Of a DNA stretch of 64,000 nt, positions 56,919 to 64,000 are shown piece by piece; position 1 is the first letter of the stretch, and each line of letters starts with the position of its first letter. The position numbers and the translations under genes were made by a program. The DNA lies in contig OY986969.1 of assembly GCA_963920575.1 (NCBI GenBank), positions 18,771,288-18,835,287 of the forward strand, read 5' to 3'. The DNA is from Narthecium ossifragum. Its lineage: Eukaryota; Streptophyta; Magnoliopsida; Dioscoreales; Nartheciaceae. The notes below the pieces were generated by a model that had not been told where the DNA came from, ran no database searches, and was given only the letters and a program-made list of their open reading frames with translations.

Positions 56919-59490
56919 ATGGATAATGGCATTGTTCCACTATTGTGTCGGATGGACAGAAATGTGGAATTAAAGGGTAATGCGGGTGATATTGAGTACA
57001 TAGGTGGCCGAATCAAACCTAGTAGGATACGGAAAAATGCAAGTTATGCCGATTTAAAGGCTTTAATGTTTGATTTAACTGGATACAATCCAAACTATTT
57101 CGACATTCGCATAACTTGTAGATATCCAATAGGAGAAAGCATGTATTGCGGTGTCGAAATAAAGAATGTTAGTGATACTAGTGGCATTCTTAGCATCTAT
57201 CTAGTCATTCCAAGTATACAATTGTTCTTGGTGAAAATTGGTGTCGAAGTCAACAATAACCCTCCAAATAATACGGCATTTGGTGAATTTACACGCCTAC
57301 TACAACGAGAAGATGATTCAACAGATAACGTCTCTCTTGGGTCTTATGGCGCTCCCATCCTCGGACACCAGGCATCGCAGTAAGTAATTTATTGTCAAAC
57401 ATGTAATTTTACATCTTGGTTTGCCCTTGTTCATGAGTTCGCTTGTGTATGAACATGCAGGCCTTACCGGTAGGAGGATACATGGTTGACTCCTGAATAC
57501 ACGCAAACTACTCCGGGTACAAACATGGGACACACACATTATGCTTTTGATGTTGAGCCGTCGAGTTTGCTCGGAGGCCACCAATATGATGATGACAATG
57601 TCAGTAGCGGCCATGGAGATGCTTCTATGCCTTCAACATCTCGAAGCCCCTTGATAGATGTTGATGTCGAGGATCATGATGACGATTGGATCGAGAATAC
57701 TGCACTTAGCAACGAGCCAACACGTCATGATGAAGGTATTGATGATCCAATGCTGCTTACTCCAACACAGTACGAGGAGGAGTTACCAGATGAATTCCCA
57801 AATGATGAGTGGGTCGACCGAATGACAATGAATAATACCATACTCGGGGTATTTGAAGACCCGACCCCGTTCAATGGTGAATTCTATAAAAAGCAAATAT
57901 TCGAGACCAAGGCATCACTTATGCATGCTCTTCAATAGTACGAGCTTCGGAGGTTTGCAGAACATTGCACTGTCAAGTCCGGGCCGAAGGTGTTGACCGT
58001 CAAGTGCTGTAATCCTAATTGTTCCTGGCATTTGCATGCGTCTACTTATAAGGAAACATCTTACTTTCAGGTACAGAGCACTCATTGCATTTAGTGTAGA
58101 GCACTCATTGCGTTTAGTGTCAAGTGTCGTAATCCTAAAGGAAACATCTTACTTTCAGGTGAAGAGTTATGGTGGTTCACATACATGTCGGGCGGGTTTG
58201 TTGAATACCAACCACCGTCACTGCACTGCTCAATTCATATGTGGTATCATACTTGGTGCGATAAGGACAAACACCGCTATGACCCCCAAAGATATTGTGC
58301 AAAGGATCAAAGATGACTACCACGTCAACATCAGCTATGCAAAAGCATATCATGCACGTATACTAGCTATGAAGATTATATATGGTGATTGGAAAGAATC
58401 ATATAATATCCTGCCTTGGTATATGCAAGCAATGGTGGCAGATAATCCTGGTACTGTAGTGAAGCTTCAAACGGAAACTGTGTGCACCGGTGTTGATATA
58501 TTTGAGCGCGTCTTCTGGTCGTTTCATCCTACTATCGAGGCTTTCAAACACTGTCGATCCATAATATCTATCGATGGAACACACCTATATGGAAAGTATC
58601 TTGGCACTTTATTAGTCGCGACGGCAGTGGATGGCAACGATCATTTGATATCAATAGCATATGCCATGGTTGAGTCTGAAAATTCCAGCAGTTGGTCATG
58701 GTTCCTTGCTCTACTTAGAGTATATGTGGTCAGTGGAAGAAGAGGTATAGCTATAATTTCAGACCGACACAGAGCAATCAAAGAGGCAGTAAGGACAGAG
58801 TTCCCCCCGCCGTTAGGCTTCCAGCGATTCTGTATGAGGCACTTTACAGACAACTTCAGAAGCAAGTTCAAGGATGATAATTTGTATAGCTTATTTTGGG
58901 CTGCAGCAAAGAAGATCCACAAGGAGGCATTTCATAAGATCATGGATGGAATTAAAAAAGTTAAGCCAGAAGCTTATCAGTGGCTCATTACTGCAGAGCC
59001 ACCAGAAACTTGGGCGTTGTCTCATGATGATAACAAACGGTTTGGCTCAATAACCACCAATTGGTCTGAAAGTTTGAATAATGGTTTGAAAGGTGTACGA
59101 GGTATGCCTATTAAAGCATTAGTGGCCAAGACTTTTGAAAGGATGAACAACCTCTTCAAGCGCCGTCGTCGTGAGGGGCAAGCAATGACTGGTGAGCTGA
59201 CACCAGTAGTTGAAGATGTACTACACAAGCATTGCATACTAGCCCAATCATGTCATGTGCAATCATTTGACGGTGGTGAGTACACGGTGAAAGAACGACA
59301 TGAGGTTACATTTACTGTCAAGTTATTTGGACAGGAAGGGACATGCAGTTGTGGACAATTTCAGATGATGCTTTATCCATGTCCGCACGTTCTAGCCGTA
59401 TGCGGTGACATATCGATCAGGGCTTCGGCGTACGATTTCGTTTCTTCGTTTTATAGATTATATGGTATCCATACGCACCGCAGCGTCTAG
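56919..59490 (+). pseudogene. MURA-type transposase of the MULE
   Basis: The ATG at 56919 starts an N-terminal PB1-like region. Predicted introns are 57380-57460 and 58071-58158 (GT-AG, frames restored). The MuDR N-terminal domain spans the second intron: FETKASLMHALQ, stop, YELRRFAEHC ... KSYGGSHTC. The MULE transposase domain has catalytic Asp at 58573 (SIDGTHLYGKY), Asp at 58762 (ISDRHRAI) and Glu at 59068 (NWSESLNNGLK). A SWIM zinc finger follows (CSCGQFQMMLYPCPH, about 59345-59390). TAG stops at 57471-57473 and 57936-57938 fall where CAG would fit. All catalytic residues are kept, so decay is recent. The reading shifts frame near 59460 into the plant mobile domain. Confidence 0.92.
58071..58158 (+). 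other. MURA intron containing copies of the upstream exon
   Basis: An 88-bp GT-AG intron, phase 0. Its last 21 bases (58138-58158) are identical to the last 21 bases of the preceding exon (58050-58070), and 58119-58138 repeats exon sequence 57999-58018 with two changes. Between them GCACTCATTGCRTTTAGTGT is duplicated inside the intron. Confidence 0.85.
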
Positions 59491-60282
59491 CACAATTACT
59501 GGCCCTTTGCACTGCGGGGTTTGCTGTCTGGAGGAGTCATGTGCCGCTCATATGCTTTGATGTTGTGGAGATGCACCATGTACTACGGGTGATGCGGCAG
59601 TTTGGCCTGCGACAAGAGATACCGCCCTCGGTGACAGAGAGACTATCGCGTGTAAGCCTTCGGGGCAATGCTACTGCTGACTGGGTCAGTATGCATCACC
59701 AGTATATCACCCAATGGGAGGAACGACACCAGAGGATCATTGACGGTGTAGTGGACGAGGGTGAGGATCCTGCAGCATATTTACAGTGGTATTGGGGGAT
59801 CACCAGCCGGTATGTCAGTAGGCCTAGATTGGAGGACATAATGACCTTTCAGCCGAACATACACCTGCTACGGAAGCTGGTAAATATAATTTGTTCGTTA
59901 GTAATTAATTCTTATATTATGTTAATCTAACTAAACTTTGTTAACTCGTCATGAACAGTATGACACAGCCGAGGAGAATTACATGCTGTGCCGCGACCGT
60001 TCTGGAGAGGAGCTCGCCGATCGTTTGACATCGATATTCTACTCTATGATGGAGGATTTGCGAATTTGCGGCGGAGATCCTGTCAGTTCACAACAGTCGC
60101 AACAGACTACTGGTCAGACTCCTTTCTATGACATACCGATATCTCAAGATATACCATCATCATATCCAGCCATGGGCACGACAGAGGAGGATTCGGAGGG
60201 ACATGATGAACATGATGTCGGTGTCGGTGCTACGATGGGGAGAGGGAGGTTGGACCGTCGAGGAAGAAAAGTATGGAAGTGA
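59463..60282 (+). pseudogene. Plant mobile domain (PMD) segment of the MULE
   Basis: The frame from 59463 reads WYPYAPQRLAQLLALC, then VWRSHVPLICFDVVEMHHVL, then WEERHQRI, matching the C-terminal part of plant mobile domains (MAIN/MAIL-like and transposon-borne PMD). A 79-bp intron is predicted at 59880-59958 (phase 0), after which YDTAEENYMLCRDRSGEELA continues to a TGA at 60280-60282. The frame overlaps the MURA end in a different frame, with a stop just upstream. Either one base was lost in a former MURA-PMD fusion, or an unseen splice joins them. An acidic and basic tail (GRGRLDRRGRKVWK) ends it. Confidence 0.75.
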
Positions 60283-60636
60283 AGAAAAGAACTTGGAGAT
60301 TGTGATTGTCTTCTATTGTAAATTTGGTATTTTTTGGTTAATGGTTTGTGACCATTTAGAGATGTTAATTATGTTTGATGTAAACGATTTTGATTTATAT
60401 AAAGACTGTGTATGGTTGTGAATGGGGTGGGTGAGTGTTTAGATGTGAATGGGGTGGGTGGGTGTTTAGATGTGAATGGGGTGGGTTGGTGTTTAGATGT
60501 GAATGTGAGATGTGATTTGTAAATATTGTATTTTTGTGATTGTATGGTTGTACAAAGCGAAAATAAAAACTCAAGTGAGATTGCTGTGAGCACCAACTAA
60601 GACGTAACTTCAAATGAACCCAGGGAAAAGGTTCCA
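60283..60636. other. MULE 3' non-coding region with a short tandem repeat
   Basis: Contains four units of GTGTTTAGATGTGAATGGGG type with a period of about 30 bp at 60420-60505, followed by a partial GACGTAACTT motif at 60601. No gene. Confidence 0.8.
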
Positions 60637-60952
60637 GGTAAGACGTAACTTGGAGTTACGTCTTTATTAATATAGACGTAACTCCAAGTTACGTCTTAAT
60701 AGTGACCACTCTTGTCCACCCGCCCTTGGCTCCCAGTGGGGAGGGAACGGTCAAAGACGTAACTTCAAGTTACGTCTACATTAATAAAGACGTAACTTGA
60801 AGTTACGTCTTTAATGGCAGGATTAAAAAAATGAAAGGCCACGCCAGCGTGGCGCTGACATGGCCAAACCAGGCATACATCCATCAATATTTTCTTCAGA
60901 GGCATATTTTAATAATATTTTTTTAAAATAATATTATTTAAAAAAAATTTCC
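60637..60952 (+). repeat. Right TIR of the MULE with four 21-bp palindromes
   Basis: Inverted copy of the left TIR. Palindromes at 60642-60662, 60675-60695, 60756-60776 and 60789-60809, mirroring the four in the left TIR in order and spacing. Confidence 0.92.
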
Positions 60953-61289
60953 CATTGGAAATCAAATCTTCTTTTGACGTGGATGATTCGGTTTTAACTG
61001 GGGAACCACTATCTTAGCCATCTGATATCACAGAAAACCTCCTATCTCAGCCGTCAATTATAAGACAAACCCTGTCTTATATAGAGTTAAATTCCATTAG
61101 ATTCGATTCCATTAGATTAGATAGATAGATTAGATTAGATATGGGATCCAGTACATCCTATCAGACGGATAATGATGTCTGATCCAAGTTAAGCCCGGAT
61201 ATATCATACGATCGAGATAAAACAACGTAGAAAGGAGTAGTAGAGGGTAGTGGTTAGCGGGTAGTTAGGAAAAAAAGAGGAGTATGGGG

Positions 61290-61329
61290 CCGGTGGTTAT
61301 CCATGCCAGTTGGCACGGGAGCCACCTAG
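61290..61329 (+). mobile_element. Helitron-like 3' terminus, plus orientation
   Basis: A TGCCA-GT-TGGCA hairpin is followed by CGGGAGCCACCTAG and host T. It is near-identical in type to the inverted terminus at 52701. It could be the 3' end of a second element in opposite orientation. The alternative is that both ends form one inverted-repeat element spanning 8.6 kb. Confidence 0.5.
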
Positions 61330-61452
61330 TAATTGATATAGCTCACTTAAAATCCTCTCTAACCTCCAAGAGACCTCCTCCAATATGTTTTCTAATAATT
61401 CCAAAATTGAGCTTTTGACCTGGCTTAAGGTATGCTGGTGCTGTTACAACTT
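61330..61452. other. Short unassigned spacer
   Basis: Sequence between the Helitron-like terminus and the GCCC-rich element; nothing recognised. Confidence 0.4.
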
Positions 61453-62608
61453 TAGGCCTGAACATGGTGCCCGTTGTCCCGAGCCTAGCCCGAACCCATC
61501 CGAAAATTTTCGGGCTTTAGCACTGCCCGAGCCCAGGTCGGGCCAGGGCCAGACCGAACCCGTTAATATTGGGCTTAAGCTTGGGCAGATATCAGCCCAA
61601 CCGTACCTGGCCCAAGCCCGAGTAACACTAAAGGTACTTCTAAAAAGGCATTTGGACCTATCATGAGAGATGAGCCTTCAGCGAGCGTTTTCTCGACATT
61701 CATGTGGGACCCAATCCCGATGCGAATAAATTCCAATTTGGAAGATATGGACCGAGCAAGATATGGTGGAGAGAGAGGTGGTTAAAATTTGAATTTAATT
61801 AGCCGTTGCCAATTGAGAACGTTCATTTAACTAATTAGAGAATCAAAAATAGATAATTAAGCTAATTATTTATAGAAGAGAATAAAGGTCCATTAAGCCA
61901 ATTCTTTTAAGAAACTTTATGCTGATTATGGTTTGAGGGTTGCTTCATCTTCGACAATAACTATTCTCATGTCTAGTGCTACTAGCAGCTATGGTACCGG
62001 TACAAATGGAGGCAGGCTTCCGGTCGTCTCCGCTATGACCCGTGATGTATTAACTATTCTCATGTCTAGTGTAACATCACAATCAATGTTTAGCATATGT
62101 GGAGGTATAATTGACGATTACACATGTGGAGGTATAATAGACGATTACAGAAGTTGTTTGGATCCGACAGTCAGCGGAATCCAGAGATCAAGACGTCGAA
62201 TTATTACCCAGCCATATGGCTAAACTAATCAAAAAAAAAAAAAAAAAAAAAGACATGAAATTATTCCCACCAACACCAGAATTTGAAATTTTAGATGCCT
62301 AATATGTTAATATGTAGTTTCTAAATTCAAATTTTGGACATTCCCTTGATTAATAAATTTTTGTAATGTCTAACACAATATTGTCATATAAATAAAGTTG
62401 GTTTTTTTGTAATGCCTGATGATTGGTCTGAGCCCAGCCCGAATCCGGCCCGAGCCCAACACATTGGCGGGCTCAGCCCAACTGGGCTTGGGTTTGACTA
62501 TAAAGACCCGACCCGTCTTGTTTTCTTATCTATGTCGGGCCCGGCCAGCGATTGGCCCGACCCGAGCCCATAAATTATGGGCTAGGGCCGGCCGCATGAG
62601 CACCCCTA
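61453..62608. mobile_element. GCCC-rich hAT-like non-autonomous element
   Basis: Both ends are crowded with GCCCGAGCCC / GGGCTCGGGC words. The left end TAGGCCTGAACATGG resembles the reverse complement of the right end TAGGGGTGCTCATGCGG, a common hAT MITE pattern in plants. No matching 8-bp TSD was found. The middle is AT-rich with a duplicated ACTATTCTCATGTCTAGTG phrase and a 22-base poly(A) at about 62231. Confidence 0.6.
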
Positions 62609-63130
62609 CTTACAATCACAATATCCATTAGAATCGAAGACCTATCCTCGAAAGGTTCCAGCCAACATGAGCAAGCCACCCAATAACAGGACGTTTCAAT
62701 GTATTTTTTGAATCCATGAAACCATACTACTTACCCACACAAAGCAGTTCACTAGAAAGGAACAAACTCTTTTGCAAGAGTCTAAATACCTTGGAACATC
62801 AAAACATTATTCCTTCCCATAATAGCATTACCATAAGTTTGAAAGGCAGTTAATGGCTCGATGAAAGCTCTGTTGTCTTCTAAGGCGATTCAAAATGTTT
62901 TCCTTAAGAGGAATTACTCTATTGGTATTCCACTGTTCTTCATATGCCAAGAATCCAGTCCTAAGATAAGTAAGTATTCAACATTCTATGACAGGAAACC
63001 AACCCCTCCCAAAAAAAGAAATGAGTACTATAAGTAAACAAAGGCCACATTGTTGTATTGGATTTTGGTATATCTGCAGCAGGCAACACCAATAATTCAA
63101 ATACTTTGGTACCGCTCTTTGGTTCCTACT
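62609..63130 (-). other. Probable 3' untranslated / downstream region of the eIF2D-like gene
   Basis: Not obviously repetitive and without coding signal. It lies immediately downstream of the minus-strand stop codon at 63131-63133. Confidence 0.4.
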
Positions 63131-63276
63131 TCATTTCTTAGTTTTATCAAGCACCTCGATGTACCTCTTTGGGACGCTGTAGTGATCGACCAGGTGCTTT
63201 GCAAGGTCTTCAATCACCCCACCTTGAACTAGCACTTCATGCTGATCTTTCTTCCCTGAAAGACCATCCAATTGAA
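63131..63276 (-). CDS. Last exon of an eIF2D-like protein (SUI1-type C-terminus)
   Basis: After a plausible acceptor (TTATGTTCAG, 63277-63286 in reverse) the minus strand reads LSGKKDQHEVLVQGGVIEDL, then AKHLVDHYSVPKRYIEVLDK, TKK and TGA. This matches the C-terminal SUI1 domain of eIF2D (ligatin) proteins: xEVxVQGxxxxxLxxxLxExYxxPxRYIxxLDK. eIF2D helps deliver tRNA to and recycle 40S ribosomal subunits. The exon is uninterrupted, unlike the transposon genes nearby, so a living gene extending to the right is likely. Upstream exons could not be recognised within 63277-64000, so a retained fragment or pseudogene cannot be excluded. An alternative acceptor lies 14 bases further in. Confidence 0.68.
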
Positions 63277-64000
63277 CTGAACATAAGCAATCATTCAACG
63301 ATAGGAGCCGTCATCTTATGACAAATAATGAAAGTAGATGCAGAGCTTAGAAGATAAGAAAATAGTGGAATGACAAAGAGAGTATATGAAAAGGACAATT
63401 TAGCAGGACTACTCGTCATCCAGAACTGGGTCTAATGAGGATCCCATCTTAGCATCCTTCAGCAGAAATAACCATCAAAGTACATAAAAAATTCAGTGCT
63501 CAATTTAATATCTGAACCCACGTCATTAACATAATACGTGCATCTACAACACCACAATATTCTGCATGAAGATGAGCAATCTTGACTCGCCATGCAGATG
63601 TGAGATGTCTTACACGTCAACGATCCAAGATTACCACACTGAAAAATAGTGGTGGAGACAAGGGAAACAAAGCTAACGAAAGACAATGTCAAAAGGAGAA
63701 TGATATCAATGCCTCACTAATTGCAGCTCAATTTTAGGCTGCAAATTCATGACATGTTTATGGTTCAAGCACAAGGTCAGTAATTAGTCAAAGTTCTAGA
63801 CTAAATGGACAAGACAACATCAGGCATATATAACCATTTGATGCAAAAGTTTCTCCCTGTGGGATTTTTATCACCACTGGCAATTGCTAAAAAGTAAACC
63901 ACCAAATTATCACTTTGAGAGAAACTATAAAGCACTGAACAGAAAATTTGTAGCCAACATCCTGTTAAAGCTTCCTGAGCTTAGCATGTCATATTCCACA
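63277..64000 (-). other. Probable intron sequence of the eIF2D-like gene
   Basis: AT-rich minus-strand intron-like sequence with polypyrimidine runs. Two short open stretches (about 63395-63460 and 63530-63620) flanked by AG and GT were examined but do not match known eIF2D parts. No transposon terminus was seen. Confidence 0.35.

Larger units (their letters stand above)
56017..60952 (+). mobile_element. Mutator-like element (MULE), 4936 bp, with 9-bp target duplication
   Basis: Terminal inverted repeats of about 310 bp start GGAAAATTTTTTTAAATAAT (left) and, in reverse complement, GGAAATTTTTTTTAAATAAT (right). A perfect 9-bp TSD, CATTGGAAA (56008-56016 and 60953-60961), flanks the element, the length expected of Mutator elements. 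It encodes a MURA-type transposase followed by a plant mobile domain. It inserted into the Helitron-like region. Confidence 0.96.

Noticed and set aside
59541..59930. Independent host PMD gene
   Set aside because: Lies inside the MULE between perfect TSDs and directly after the transposase; no separate promoter or start is evident.
61445..62616. 8-bp TSD for the GCCC-rich hAT-like element
   Set aside because: The flanks TACAACTT and CTTACAAT share TTACAA only with a shift; not a proper duplication.
1..64000. tRNA or rRNA genes
   Set aside because: tRNA-related words were seen only as primer-binding sites; no complete cloverleaf with A and B boxes and no rRNA segment was recognised by eye.

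Overview
The window is nuclear DNA from a flowering plant. The evidence is GT-AG introns, plant-type transposons (hAT, Mutator-like, CACTA, PIF/Harbinger, Helitron-like ends), Ty3/gypsy retrotransposons and a plant carboxylesterase. The single intact gene is very GC-rich at third codon positions, which fits a commelinid monocot (for example pineapple, palm or ginger relatives). The species cannot be fixed from sequence alone.

Only two host genes are recognisable. An intronless class-I-type carboxylesterase (CXE18-like) lies at 36921-37976 (+). The last exon of an eIF2D-like translation factor lies at 63131-63276 (-). Nearly everything else is nested mobile DNA, and many boundaries can be fixed by target-site duplications (TSDs).

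Left part (1-19000). The tail of a gypsy element with its 3' LTR (820-2646) abuts a LINE relic. The LINE is split by a 4.83-kb hAT element (2764-7592, TSD GTGTAGAC). A decayed CACTA region follows, ending at 15419, and carries a MITE (9651-10053) and a solo LTR (11903-14290, TSD TAATT). A PIF/Harbinger transposase relic on the minus strand is split by another LTR (15555-17745).

Middle part (19000-36500). A 9.06-kb Tat-like gypsy element (19719-28783, TSD GTGGT, two 441-bp LTRs, two RNase H-type domains) sits inside a GC-rich tandem repeat locus. A GGAAAGTAACT repeat field is split by a solo LTR (29769-32134, TSD GTAAC). A Harbinger-type MITE (34626-35909, TSD TTA) contains a 362-bp hAT MITE (34893-35254, TSD CATGTGGG).

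Right part (36500-64000). The carboxylesterase gene lies between two related modules made of three consecutive hairpins. Then come a minus-strand gag-only LTR element (39344-44080), a third solo LTR (44610-46940, TSD CCAGG), a second unrelated gag-only element (48383-52420) and a Helitron-like region. The Helitron-like region holds fragments of alpha-tubulin and a glycine-rich RNA-binding protein, and is interrupted by a 4.94-kb Mutator-like element (56017-60952, TSD CATTGGAAA). A GCCC-rich hAT-like element and the eIF2D exon complete the window.

All larger transposon genes here are pseudogenes. Nearly every premature stop sits where CAA, CAG or CGA would be expected, the signature of C-to-T decay of methylated repeats. 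The most unusual items are the three-hairpin modules around CXE18, LTR-internal GATCGATC palindrome arrays that differ in type between solo-LTR copies, an intron in the Mutator-like gene that looks built from a copy of its own upstream exon, and the double gene-fragment capture.
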